A DNA stretch of 64,000 nucleotides, from contig DATIGE010000003.1 in assembly GCA_035454885.1 (NCBI GenBank), positions 62,001 to 126,000 of the forward strand, written 5' to 3'. A program made the position numbers and the translations under genes. Shown piece after piece: positions 54,085 to 63,968 of this stretch. The notes beneath the pieces were generated by a model. That model saw nothing but the letters and a program-made list of their open reading frames with translations. It did not search any database and was not told the DNA's origin. The number at the start of each line of letters is the position of its first letter. Positions within the stretch are counted from its first letter, which is position 1. The DNA is from a bacterium. GTDB taxonomy: Bacteria > UBA10199 > JACPAL01 > GCA-016699445.

Positions 54085-57000
54085 ATCCGCTTTTTGGGTC
54101 TTCGGGTTCAGGGGGTTCCTGTGATTTCAAAAATCCCTGAAGCAGGGCAAGTTCCGCCTCCTCAACAGCCAATCCCAGGGATCGCAGATGCATCAATAAC
54201 GCGCCGCGCAAGAGACCTTGCACTTGCGAGGCCAAACCATCCCCACCGACGCGGGCGACGATTCCGGGAATCTCGCCCACGGCGCGCTCCAAGGCCTGGT
54301 AATCGCGGGCCTGGCGGATCCTCCGGTCCGACTCCTGGATGCCGGCGATGAGATGCGCCCGGGCGTCGTCGAAGGAAACGATCTCGTCGATGGATCCCTC
54401 CGCCAGGGCCACGCGGGGATTCGCGACCTCCTCGATAAAACGCCGTTCGATCTCCTTTTGAACCTGCGCCTTTTCCTCCTTGGGCGCCTTCGCGATCGCC
54501 GTCTTGTACTCCTTCACGATCTTCACGGCCCCCTTGGCGCCCATGACCATGATGAGGGCGCTTGGCAGGGCCGCGTTGTAGTTGAAGGGGATGAATCTCT
54601 CCTGGCCGTTGTAGGAGACGACGAAACCGCGGATGTTCTTGGAGGACCGCTCGATGTAGCCCCCGCCCGTGTTCTTTTCGACGGTCAGCGTCGCCTCGGC
54701 CTCCGGATACTCCACTTCCGAGATGAGGAGCTGCCCGCCGATGTCGATGATCTCCTCGTCGCCCGGCTCGAACCCCGGCATGATGACCAAGTTCACAAGT
54801 TTGATCCCGAGCTTCGCGCAGAGCCGCTTGAACTGCTCGACCTTTTCGGAGCTGTCCTTGTCCGCCACGCCGGCGCGGACCAACGGTTGATTGGCGACCA
54901 CACCCCGAAGCCCACCGTTCAAGTATGTCCAACCCACGAGGGCGTTCCCCGCGAAGTCCGACTTATATTCGACGAAACTCGCTCCGACGTCGAAGACGCC
55001 TTCGAGGCGCCGTCCGCTCATCCGGAATTGCACGGCGAGCTTTCCCTCTTCGGTCACATAGGCACGGAATTCGCAGGGGCGGTCGGCATTTTGCGCCGTC
55101 ATCGAGTTCCATTCGTCCTTCTGCTCGGCCTCCCTCCGGGAATCGTGCACGGTGAAGTCCAGTTCGCCGTTGGGCTGGCGAGGCACCGGGAAGCCCGTCA
55201 TTCTCACGAAGAGATCGTCGATCTGGCTGGGCGTCGTATACTTCGTGACCTGGAACTCCTCCCCGCCCTGGATGATCTTCCGCATGTCGAAGGGCTCCTC
55301 CGAACGGCTGGGCAGGACCCAATTGAAAATGTCCCCCGACTTCCGATCGGACCTGTCTTCCGTCGGCCGTTCCGGAGACCCAAAGACCGTTTCCAGAAGG
55401 CCCACGGTCTGAAAGGCCTCCTCTTCGGTCCCCACGACGAAATCCGCGTAGCCGCGCACCTTGTTCGCCACCTTGGGGTCGTGCCCCTCTCCGAGGACGG
55501 CGATGACGACGTCCGAGGATGCGTTGGCGTGCCCTTCGTCGAATTCACGGCGGCCGGGGTAAAGGATCGAATACTGGAGTGCGCGGCCCGACGTCCGGAC
55601 CTCGTGCGACAGACGGTCGACCTTGTCGCTCCACCGCGCGAGCTTGTCGTCCTGCATCCGGTCTCCGTACAGCCACGGCGAGCGCTGGTCCTTGACAACG
55701 GGGATGCCCAGATTCCGGCAGAGGCGCATGAAGTCGGACATCTTGCGGAGGGACTTGTAGCTCATCTCCTCCCAGTTGTCGGCGTAGTTGCTGATGATGC
55801 CCACGTTCCGCCCGTTGATCCGCCCCAGGGCGGTGATCACGCTGCCGAATTCGGGCTTGAGCTCGATCAGCTTCCCCCCGTCGACCCGGTCCCTCAGGGC
55901 TTGGCGTGTATGATCGTTTTCACCGACGTCGTACGCAGCCACGGCCGGGGGATCGAAATCGTCCCCGGCCAGGAAGTCGAGATAGGCGCCGGTCCATTGG
56001 AAGGCCTGTTCCTCGGTGTCGAAGGCGACGTCGCCCACGCCCGTATCCTTCATGTGCGGATCCGCGCCTCCAAGATCGGAGTTGGTCACTTCGAGGCCTT
56101 TCACTTCTCTCACGATGTCGGCGCCGGTGAGGAACATGTTCCCGATGCTTTCCCGCGGCTTGATGCCCCGCACGAAGACGACGGGCCCTTCGCTGACGGA
56201 TGGCGTGTAGGCGGCCATCCCCGCGCAGGGGCCGAGGATCATGTTGACGATCGGAATCCAGTGGCGGCTCATCGTCGTGTCGCGCATCTCGGAGCCGGCC
56301 CCGTCCAGGCCGGCGATGCCCGACTGAACCCGCGCCCCGCCCGAATCCCAGATCTTGACCAGGGCGCCCCGCGCCTCTCGGGCGCGTCGCGTGATCCAGG
56401 CCATCTTTTCGCCGACCGCGCGGTCGACGGTTCCCCCGTCGACGCGGAAATCGCCCGCCATCGAAAATACACGTCTCCCCTTTCGGACCCCCATCGCCAG
56501 GCGGATCGCGCTGTTCTCGCCGGGTTGGTCCCATCCCTCCGCTTCGAGACGGGACTCCTCCCAATTCCCGGGGCCGTAGAGGAGATTCAGCCTCTCCTCC
56601 GCCAGAAGCTTCCCGCGCGCCCGCTGCTGCATGGACTTGAGTTCCAGATCGGTCCTCGGTTCCGCGACGTCCTCGGACGGGTCGGTCAGCTTGAGAAGAA
56701 GATGTCCGTCCTCCAGATAGAAACGGAGGATCTTGCGCTGGATGATGCCGTTGAGGATCAAATCGACGAAGATCCGCGTGCTGAAGGCCGAGAAATTGTC
56801 TCCGAAGCGGTAGATATTCTCCGCCACCTTGAGGGCCGTGCGTGGACTGAAGGATCGCGGCGTGTCTTCCTCGTTCCAAGGCAAATTCTGCCCGATGGCG
56901 AATACGACCGGACGGTTGGCGTGATGATGCGTCTTGGCGTCCTTCGGGTCCTCGAGGGCCTTGTAGGCCGCGATCACGCGGATGGAGTCGATGTAGGCAC

Positions 57001-60000
57001 GCTCGACAACCGGGGCCTCGTCGATCTCCCCCCTCTCATTGTAGTTGAACCGGATCTCCTGGTTCACCCAGGAGACCGCCAGGATCCGGCGGTCGTTCTT
57101 CTTCTCCGGATCCTTGGAGACAAGCTCGAAGGCCGCCGTGTTGTTCCCGAAGGTCGGGAGCCTCCGGATGTTGAAATTGACGTAGTGACGCTTAAGATCT
57201 CCGGTATCGACGTGGGAGCGCGGCAAGTCGCGGAAGGGGTTGTCGTCGAAGGGGGCCTTCAAGGAGGCGCGCATCGCCTCGATCTGATCGGGTTGAAAAC
57301 TCGCGAGCGGCGCCTTGGTGATCCTTTCATAAGACTCCGCATAGGCGTTGTCGACCGGGGGCGGCACGAGCTTCTGGTAACCCGCCAGATCCAACTGATT
57401 GAGCGAGACCATGGCCGCGTGTTTGAGCGGCGAGTTCCAGGGCTCGTTTTTCCAAACCTCCTGCAAACGGCCGGACAGGGAACGGTCGCCCCAGACGGCC
57501 GCCAACCGGACCCAGGGGGTCAGATGCTTCTGGCGGTCGGCGAGCCCCCAGGTAATCGCCTCCTGAACCTGCAGGAGGGCCTTACGAGTCGCTCCCGGAT
57601 GGGCCTTCAGCGTTGCACTCAACGTCTCGATGGCATCGAGCTCGCCATCCTTCGCCATCTTCATCTCGACGGAGATCCCGTATTCTCGAAACAGGTCGAC
57701 CACGATCCGCGCGAATTCGGCGGTCGGTTCGAAGCTGGTCCACGCCCCGAGGCTGTGCCAGAGGCGCAAGAGCTCGCGTTTGAGCCCTCCCTGGGTCAGG
57801 CGTCTCATCTGCAAATAAATGTTCATGAAGGAATCCAGGTACTCGGCGATCATCTTCGGACGGATGGAGTGCTCGCTTAACACCTCGCTGAGGACCTGCA
57901 TCATCCGGTCGGCGTGGGCGGGCACCACGTCGTACCCGAGGAAGAAGGCCTTGAAAAACTGCATCGCGACGGGAATGTTGCTGTCGAAGTTCGACCGGAA
58001 ACGCTCCGCGGCCTCCTCGATGCCGTTTCCATTGGCCCCCGCGATCCGAAGCCACTCGGAGGCCTGCTCCGGCAACTGGAAATCGACCCCCTCCTCGCCC
58101 TTCTTGGCCTCGGCCTGGGCGGCGCCTTCGGGGACGATCGTCATCAAGCTGTCGTCCTGCGCCACGTTGTCGCCCGCCTCCACGGCCACCTTCGTCACCC
58201 GGCCTGCCGTTTCGGCCTGGATCTCGTTCTCCATCTTCATGGCCTCGACGACGGCCACCTTTTGGCCCTTGTGGACCAGGGTCCCTTCCGGAACGACGAA
58301 CAGCAACTTGCCGGGCATGGGCGTCTTGACGGCCCGCGCACCGGAGGAAACCTCCTCGATCACCTGCTCGATCCGGATATTCTTTCCTCCGATCTGGACC
58401 GTCACGCCCGTCTCCGTGGGGGAGACGTCTGTGTTCACCACCTGGTTGTCAAAGGTGATCAGGTGATTGTTGCCGATGTAGCTGCTTTCGATCGACCGGG
58501 GGACCCCGTTGATGCTCACGTTGAGCGCGTTCAGGCCGACGCGGGAGACGACGACGTCATAGACCCGGTCTTCGTGCTTCAGCTTGTAAACCCTCGGCAG
58601 CGGGTCCGGAATCTTGCTCGCGGAGATGGCCGTCGCCCGGTTGTCGTAGAGGTCCGCCAGGACGTTCCGCGCCTCGTCCTTGTAGAGGGTCGCCGCGGCG
58701 GCGATCAGAGCATTGCCAACCTCGATCGTCGTCGGGGCGCCCGCGTTTTCGGCCCCGGCACCGAATTTGTCCGTCAAGGTCCCCAAATGAAGCCGATTGG
58801 ACCTAAACTCGTCGGTGTCCAAGACCCTCATGAGAAGCGGCACGTTGGTCTGAAGCCCGGTCACCCGGTACTCGCCCAGGGCCCGCCTCATGTGGACGCG
58901 GGCGCCTTCGTACGCCGCCCTCATGGAGGCCAGATAGGCATCGACGTCGCCCGGCGTGAAGGGCGGCATCACCTCCCAACTCACCGCCTGGTCGATCATC
59001 GAATCGAAATGGGACGTGATCTCCGACCCGTCGCTCACCGCCGTGTGCGTGATGATCCGTCGCCCCTTGGGGACGCGTAGGGCGGCGATCCGGCCCGTCT
59101 GCGGCGTGAATTGGGCGTTCTCCGCCAGGATGCGGGCCTCGATGGCGACGTTCTTCTGGACGACGTCGCCCTGGCGCCGGCGGAGCGGATATCCCATCGA
59201 AGCGAGCATCATCTCCTCGAAGAGATCCACCTCGTAGGCGACGTTTGTGATCGTGTGTTCGACCTGGAGACGGGTGTTCATCTCCATGAATTTGAGCCGC
59301 CACTGTCCTTGGGCGTCTTGAAAGGCGATGAATTCGTAGGTTCCGGCGCCGACATAACCGATCGCGCGCGTGAGCGCGTTCAGCTTCTCGTACTGCTCCC
59401 AAAGGAGCGCGATGGATACCTCGGTCGCCGTGAGTTCGAAGACCTTCTGATCGCGCCGCTGCCAGGTGCAATCGCGGAAACCGAAGCACACGGAATGCCC
59501 GTGCCGGTCGCCGACGATCTGAAACTCGATGTGGCGCAGTTCGCCCGTGAGCAGGTGCTCGAAGAAACATTCCTTTCCGTCCCTGAGAAAATTCGACACG
59601 TGGGTCTTGAGTTCCTCCCACGTACGGATCTTGCGGTTCCCCGTCCCGCCCCCTCCGCCGACATCCTTGAGCATGAGCGGCTTTTCGGGAAAGCCCAACT
59701 TTCGTGCTTCTTCCCCGGCCTGCTCGAGGCTCTGGAGGATTTCGCTGAATTCTCCGACGTCGAGGCCCGCCTTACGGGCCGCGAGCAGGGCGTTCCTCTT
59801 GTGCCCCATGTCCTTCATGGCGGCCGACCCCGGCCCCACGAACAGCAGGCCGGCCTCTTCGACGGCCCGTACGAAGTCCTCGTCCTCCGACCGAAATCCC
59901 CACATGGGCACGATCGCGTCCGCGTTCACCGACCTGGCCGCGTTGATCATCCGCGGAATGTCCTTCTTGTTCCGTTGATCTGGGTGCTTGAAGCAGGAGA

Positions 60001-60568
60001 TCGGTCCGTCGCCCGGGTCGCGGGGAATGGGCACGCGGATGTCCGCCATGCGGATCCAGGGCTCGCGCAAGTCCGCATCGACGTACGGAACCGCGATCTC
60101 GAACCGGACGCCGTACTTTTCTTCCATGGCCCGGAGGTAACGGATGGCCGACATGGCCGCGACGCCACGATTGGGGATGAAGACCCGTTGGACGTTGCGG
60201 ACGCCCGGTCCTTCGCCGAAGCGATAGTATTTGCCGTCCGCCGCCTGGAGCATGGCGGACCCTCGCGGGTTGACGGCCGGGGCCGACGCGGCGCCGATCG
60301 CCGTCCGGACCTCCACGAGGGCGCTCAAATGCTGGTGAACCACCGCCTCGTCCAACGGACTCTCGCCGGCCACCATCGACCGGAGAACCCGAACGCGCTC
60401 TTGGCCCAGACGGTCGGCGATCAAGGGATCGGCCAAATGCGGAGTGACGGCGGCCTGAACGAGTTCCGCGTCGAAACTCATGGCGAGCGGAGTGGCGGTC
60501 AGGGAGTGAGTCGTCGCGAGCCCCAAGCCCTGCGCGATCTGGGGCGTCAAACTGAGGATCGGTGGCAT
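54083..60568 (-). CDS. Giant single-chain biotin-dependent carboxylase (BC-BCCP-CT)
   Basis: 2161 residues in one chain. Residues 1-120 are a nonconserved leader. A biotin carboxylase follows (about 125-605), with the glycine loop GGGGGTG (304-310) and EMNTRLQVEH (429-438). The biotinyl domain (about 745-815) has EAMKMEN with biotinyl Lys778. A helical linker of about 500 residues leads to a carboxyltransferase with DSGGARVQSGI (near 1410) and GVVANQPL (near 1890). The substrate may be acetyl-, propionyl- or another acyl-CoA; the carboxyltransferase is of the PccB type. It resembles eukaryotic ACC in layout, which is unusual. GAGGG site before the ATG. Confidence 0.85.
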   Translation of the reverse strand: MPPILSLTPQIAQGLGLATTHSLTATPLAMSFDAELVQAAVTPHLADPLIADRLGQERVRVLRSMVAGESPLDEAVVHQHLSALVEVRTAIGAASAPAVNPRGSAMLQAADGKYYRFGEGPGVRNVQRVFIPNRGVAAMSAIRYLRAMEEKYGVRFEIAVPYVDADLREPWIRMADIRVPIPRDPGDGPISCFKHPDQRNKKDIPRMINAARSVNADAIVPMWGFRSEDEDFVRAVEEAGLLFVGPGSAAMKDMGHKRNALLAARKAGLDVGEFSEILQSLEQAGEEARKLGFPEKPLMLKDVGGGGGTGNRKIRTWEELKTHVSNFLRDGKECFFEHLLTGELRHIEFQIVGDRHGHSVCFGFRDCTWQRRDQKVFELTATEVSIALLWEQYEKLNALTRAIGYVGAGTYEFIAFQDAQGQWRLKFMEMNTRLQVEHTITNVAYEVDLFEEMMLASMGYPLRRRQGDVVQKNVAIEARILAENAQFTPQTGRIAALRVPKGRRIITHTAVSDGSEITSHFDSMIDQAVSWEVMPPFTPGDVDAYLASMRAAYEGARVHMRRALGEYRVTGLQTNVPLLMRVLDTDEFRSNRLHLGTLTDKFGAGAENAGAPTTIEVGNALIAAAATLYKDEARNVLADLYDNRATAISASKIPDPLPRVYKLKHEDRVYDVVVSRVGLNALNVSINGVPRSIESSYIGNNHLITFDNQVVNTDVSPTETGVTVQIGGKNIRIEQVIEEVSSGARAVKTPMPGKLLFVVPEGTLVHKGQKVAVVEAMKMENEIQAETAGRVTKVAVEAGDNVAQDDSLMTIVPEGAAQAEAKKGEEGVDFQLPEQASEWLRIAGANGNGIEEAAERFRSNFDSNIPVAMQFFKAFFLGYDVVPAHADRMMQVLSEVLSEHSIRPKMIAEYLDSFMNIYLQMRRLTQGGLKRELLRLWHSLGAWTSFEPTAEFARIVVDLFREYGISVEMKMAKDGELDAIETLSATLKAHPGATRKALLQVQEAITWGLADRQKHLTPWVRLAAVWGDRSLSGRLQEVWKNEPWNSPLKHAAMVSLNQLDLAGYQKLVPPPVDNAYAESYERITKAPLASFQPDQIEAMRASLKAPFDDNPFRDLPRSHVDTGDLKRHYVNFNIRRLPTFGNNTAAFELVSKDPEKKNDRRILAVSWVNQEIRFNYNERGEIDEAPVVERAYIDSIRVIAAYKALEDPKDAKTHHHANRPVVFAIGQNLPWNEEDTPRSFSPRTALKVAENIYRFGDNFSAFSTRIFVDLILNGIIQRKILRFYLEDGHLLLKLTDPSEDVAEPRTDLELKSMQQRARGKLLAEERLNLLYGPGNWEESRLEAEGWDQPGENSAIRLAMGVRKGRRVFSMAGDFRVDGGTVDRAVGEKMAWITRRAREARGALVKIWDSGGARVQSGIAGLDGAGSEMRDTTMSRHWIPIVNMILGPCAGMAAYTPSVSEGPVVFVRGIKPRESIGNMFLTGADIVREVKGLEVTNSDLGGADPHMKDTGVGDVAFDTEEQAFQWTGAYLDFLAGDDFDPPAVAAYDVGENDHTRQALRDRVDGGKLIELKPEFGSVITALGRINGRNVGIISNYADNWEEMSYKSLRKMSDFMRLCRNLGIPVVKDQRSPWLYGDRMQDDKLARWSDKVDRLSHEVRTSGRALQYSILYPGRREFDEGHANASSDVVIAVLGEGHDPKVANKVRGYADFVVGTEEEAFQTVGLLETVFGSPERPTEDRSDRKSGDIFNWVLPSRSEEPFDMRKIIQGGEEFQVTKYTTPSQIDDLFVRMTGFPVPRQPNGELDFTVHDSRREAEQKDEWNSMTAQNADRPCEFRAYVTEEGKLAVQFRMSGRRLEGVFDVGASFVEYKSDFAGNALVGWTYLNGGLRGVVANQPLVRAGVADKDSSEKVEQFKRLCAKLGIKLVNLVIMPGFEPGDEEIIDIGGQLLISEVEYPEAEATLTVEKNTGGGYIERSSKNIRGFVVSYNGQERFIPFNYNAALPSALIMVMGAKGAVKIVKEYKTAIAKAPKEEKAQVQKEIERRFIEEVANPRVALAEGSIDEIVSFDDARAHLIAGIQESDRRIRQARDYQALERAVGEIPGIVARVGGDGLASQVQGLLRGALLMHLRSLGLAVEEAELALLQGFLKSQEPPEPEDPKSG

Positions 60569-60674
60569 AGTTCCCTCGCTTCCGCGCTATTCGGAAGGGA
60601 TTCCGCCCGGTTGCGTGTTTAATTCTCCAAAAGGAAACTTTTTTGCTTGGTTGCGCGGCTATAGAATCGGCCCC

Positions 60675-63600
60675 TTACCGGGGGTGCTTCCGGATCATTT
60701 CGGCAAACCAAACCCGGACGCCTTCAGGAACGTCGGGCTGGGAAAGGGCTTCTTGGAGCCTATCGGGCGCCAGCGAGGCCAGGAGGGGAATCCACGTGCG
60801 GGGATTGAGCCCGGGATATCGGCCGTAGGTGCTGTGTATGTAATTAGAATCGACCTGATGACCTTCGATGTACCGCCCTAGGGCCTCCGCGACGAGGGGG
60901 TGCGGATTCGGAATCAAAACGGCGCGACTCCTCAAACTCTCGACGACGAAGTAGTCCTGGAGGACGTACGAAAAAGCCTCGGCGCTCAAGGCTTGCAGGG
61001 CGTCGCCGCCCTCCGGGCCCAGGACGGAGACGAATCGCGCCAGAAGAAAGATGCCCGGCGCGTAGCCCGGACGCATGTCGCGGCGCCGGGCCTCGGCGAC
61101 CATCCTTTCCATCAGCTCGGCCTTCTGCCCCGGCCCGAGCGACAGAAAGAACTCCACGGCGGGGGCATGGCCTCCGTAGTAGGTATCGAGCATCTGATCG
61201 CGGGCGAAATCCTTGGCCCCCTCGTAGAAGGCCCGGATGAACTCATGGGACTTCGGCCCAAGATCGTAATGCCACTGGCCTTCGTCGATGTCCCAGTCCG
61301 CCTTGCCCCACTCCAGCCGGACCGGGACGTCCAAGACCAGTTCGAGGGAAGGGATGGGAAGCGGTCCCTCCAGATGACGGAGGCAATAATCGACGACCTG
61401 AGCAAGATCCCCTCTTGGGAGTCCCCTCTTGAAGCCCGCTTCATCGAACTTCGGAGGCCGGCGCCGTTCCTCCTCCTGATCCAGGAGGCCCCTCACCCTC
61501 CCCTCGTGTCCCGTCAACCCGGCAAGCCAGAGGCGGATCTCCCGGTCCATCGATTCGTCGTCCATCGCCTTCGCCGGAAAATCCTCGCCAAACGCGGCCT
61601 GGAGAAATCGCAGGACATCGGTTTCTTCCCGGAGAAGATGGTATTTGAGAGCAATGCCCTGAACCTCGTTCTTGCTCCTCCATTCCATGGATCCGGGCCG
61701 CGGATAACTCCGGAAGACACGGAAAAAAGCATGGGCATCCCGCAGGAGAAACTGCGCGGTTTGGGGTAAGACCTCTCCCAAGACGCCTGCCCCTTCGGAC
61801 CGATCCGAAAGAAGCGAAACCATCCTTGAAAGAATATAAATCCCGCTTCCCCGGCCCGGTTTCCGCCCCATCGTTTGAGCCGCAACGGCGAATTCATCCA
61901 AGAAGGCCGCTTTCTGCGCGTCGGGGAGACGGACAAAGAGGGACGTCGCGAAGGCGTGCTCGAGTTCGTCGGTGTCGGCTAGGGCCATGGCCAGCCGCTT
62001 CGGGCTTCGCGCGTCCTCCTCCCAGAGCCTTCGAACGAATTCGGCCACTCGCTCTTCTTCGTATTCGTAATGGAAATCCGCGAGCGATGGGTCCGTCGAC
62101 CCGTCGTGGCGCATGAACAGTTCGGCCGGCGGCTTCGTCTCCTTTCCCCAGCGGCTGTTCAGGATCGTTTCCTTAAGAAATTCGACGTCCCAGGAATCCC
62201 TGGCCAGCACCCGCGGCATGACCCCGTCGACCACGGCGGGCGCGCGCGCCGCGTCTTCGCGGCGTTTGGCTTCTTCCATGTTGCGAAACCGCAGAATCTG
62301 CTCGATCTGCTCTCGGCTCCGGTCCTTGTCCATGTCGATGACCTCTTCGTAGCTAACCTCGCCCTTCAGGAAACGGGCGACTGTCCCGTAGCTTTCTTGA
62401 AGCGGCCTGTCCGTCAGGTAGGCCTCCATGCCGGTGGCGTCCAGCCAGACGCGCGCGGAGCGGCGCACCAGGGACTCCAGTTTATGCTGGGGAAATGCCG
62501 CCTTGCCCAGCTCCTTCACGCGGGACATCACCGCCACGCCTGCCTGGGAGGCGCGGTGAAAGAAATGAGCGCCAGGATCACCCAAGACCACGATACCGGA
62601 GACACGCTCGAAAACTTTTTCCCAATGGGCCGGCTCGATGCCGTCCGTGATCAGAATATAATTCTTCCGGGGCTTCTCCGCGAGGATCGAATCATAATCC
62701 GAGATCAGACGGCCCTGGACCGCCCCGGCGATCTCGGTCCGGCCGGTCAAGAGGATGTCGGCGTTTGAAGGAGGCTCGAACTGCGGTGAAGCCAGGGAGT
62801 TCCAGACGTTCTGGTCCACCTTCGCGACGGCTTCGTCGAGGTTAAAGATCCCCTCCTCCCGCATGTCGACGGCGCTGCGAAGGATCGCGATCGGCCACAT
62901 GGGATACGGACTCACCTGAAGTATCCAAAGCTTGCCGTTCTCGACGATGGCCTCGAACTTGACCGGTATCTTGAAATGCCGTTCCGCCGCGCGCAGGGCC
63001 TCCTGCAAAGGGGTTCCGATGCCCCGCATCCGGAAAATCAAATCCGCCAGGCGCTGCGGCTGATCACCGGAACCGGTCATGAGCTCGTCTCCGCTGGCGT
63101 TCAGCTTGGCGATACCGATGACACCCTGCTCCCGCGTACGGGCCACGCCCCACTTGGGATGGCGGCTGTAGGCGCAGATGGCGGCCGACTCTCTGCCGAG
63201 GTTCCCGAAGATCTGCTTCTGGATCAGAAGGGCGGCCGGAGGATCCTCGGGAATGCGATATCGTTCGCGGTAAAGCCGCGCCGAAGGCTCGTTCCATGCC
63301 TCGGCGATGCGGACCAACCCGGCTTGGAGCTGTTCGTAGGGGTCCTCCGGAAAACCCCCTCCCTTGTGATGGCTGATGACGCTCCGCGCGACGTTGATCC
63401 GGCGTTTGTACTCGCCAATGACGTCCTTTTTCTTGTTGCGCCCCGTCACCGGATGATCCAAGGAACCGAAGAGTTCCCGGGGCACGCCTCGAACCGTCAC
63501 GCCGAACTCAATGACGTAATGAAGATAGAGCCGATAGGCACCGATCATGTCATGAAAGCTCTGCCCGAGCCCCTTGACGGTCTTGGAATTGAGCCCGACG

Positions 63601-63968
63601 AACTGGAGCGTCGGCAGAAGTCCTTCCATCACCCTCTGACCGCCGCTGCGAACGGACACGATCAGGGGCTTGTACCGATCCCCGAATTTGAGTCCCGTTT
63701 CCGCCTCCAAGGCGGAGACGATTTCCGGCAAGGAGTTGCCCACGTTCTGGCGCGTCGACGGATCGGAAATGATCCGTCTCACGAGGTTCGAACTTAAGGA
63801 AACCGCGGGGGGGATCGGAAAGTCCATGGCCCGCATTTGCGCCAGGCGGCTTGCCTTGTCTCCGTAAAGCTCGGGCTGGTCCCCGGCGATCCGGTCCAGA
63901 GGAACGACATTGTCCGCGATGTTGATCGGGGGAAGGGCCGGCCTGCGCGGCGCGAACGCGAAGGGCAT
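60675..63968 (-). CDS. PPDK/PEP-synthase-like protein with duplicated C-terminal region
   Basis: 1097 residues. The first 380 resemble the ATP-grasp head of pyruvate phosphate dikinase: DKASRLAQM with FPIPPAVSLS, then VSVRSGGQRVMEGLLPT (104-120), and IVENGKLWILQV. A phosphohistidine-like domain has GDPGAHFFHRAS (near 471). The PEP/pyruvate TIM barrel of true PPDK is not seen. Instead the C-terminal 500 residues are helical, with two related blocks (about 630-760 and 895-1030). So it may transfer phosphate to an unknown acceptor. ATG 63968 is 32 bases from the window edge; the frame stays open beyond it, so the start is provisional. It is 106 bases upstream of the carboxylase. Confidence 0.65.
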   Translation of the reverse strand: MPFAFAPRRPALPPINIADNVVPLDRIAGDQPELYGDKASRLAQMRAMDFPIPPAVSLSSNLVRRIISDPSTRQNVGNSLPEIVSALEAETGLKFGDRYKPLIVSVRSGGQRVMEGLLPTLQFVGLNSKTVKGLGQSFHDMIGAYRLYLHYVIEFGVTVRGVPRELFGSLDHPVTGRNKKKDVIGEYKRRINVARSVISHHKGGGFPEDPYEQLQAGLVRIAEAWNEPSARLYRERYRIPEDPPAALLIQKQIFGNLGRESAAICAYSRHPKWGVARTREQGVIGIAKLNASGDELMTGSGDQPQRLADLIFRMRGIGTPLQEALRAAERHFKIPVKFEAIVENGKLWILQVSPYPMWPIAILRSAVDMREEGIFNLDEAVAKVDQNVWNSLASPQFEPPSNADILLTGRTEIAGAVQGRLISDYDSILAEKPRKNYILITDGIEPAHWEKVFERVSGIVVLGDPGAHFFHRASQAGVAVMSRVKELGKAAFPQHKLESLVRRSARVWLDATGMEAYLTDRPLQESYGTVARFLKGEVSYEEVIDMDKDRSREQIEQILRFRNMEEAKRREDAARAPAVVDGVMPRVLARDSWDVEFLKETILNSRWGKETKPPAELFMRHDGSTDPSLADFHYEYEEERVAEFVRRLWEEDARSPKRLAMALADTDELEHAFATSLFVRLPDAQKAAFLDEFAVAAQTMGRKPGRGSGIYILSRMVSLLSDRSEGAGVLGEVLPQTAQFLLRDAHAFFRVFRSYPRPGSMEWRSKNEVQGIALKYHLLREETDVLRFLQAAFGEDFPAKAMDDESMDREIRLWLAGLTGHEGRVRGLLDQEEERRRPPKFDEAGFKRGLPRGDLAQVVDYCLRHLEGPLPIPSLELVLDVPVRLEWGKADWDIDEGQWHYDLGPKSHEFIRAFYEGAKDFARDQMLDTYYGGHAPAVEFFLSLGPGQKAELMERMVAEARRRDMRPGYAPGIFLLARFVSVLGPEGGDALQALSAEAFSYVLQDYFVVESLRSRAVLIPNPHPLVAEALGRYIEGHQVDSNYIHSTYGRYPGLNPRTWIPLLASLAPDRLQEALSQPDVPEGVRVWFAEMIRKHPR

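Noticed and set aside
54218-57880. Very long plus-strand open frame antisense to the giant carboxylase
   Set aside because: The complement of high-GC coding DNA often stays open; the translation is Arg/His/Asp-rich with no domain, whereas the minus strand has clear motifs.
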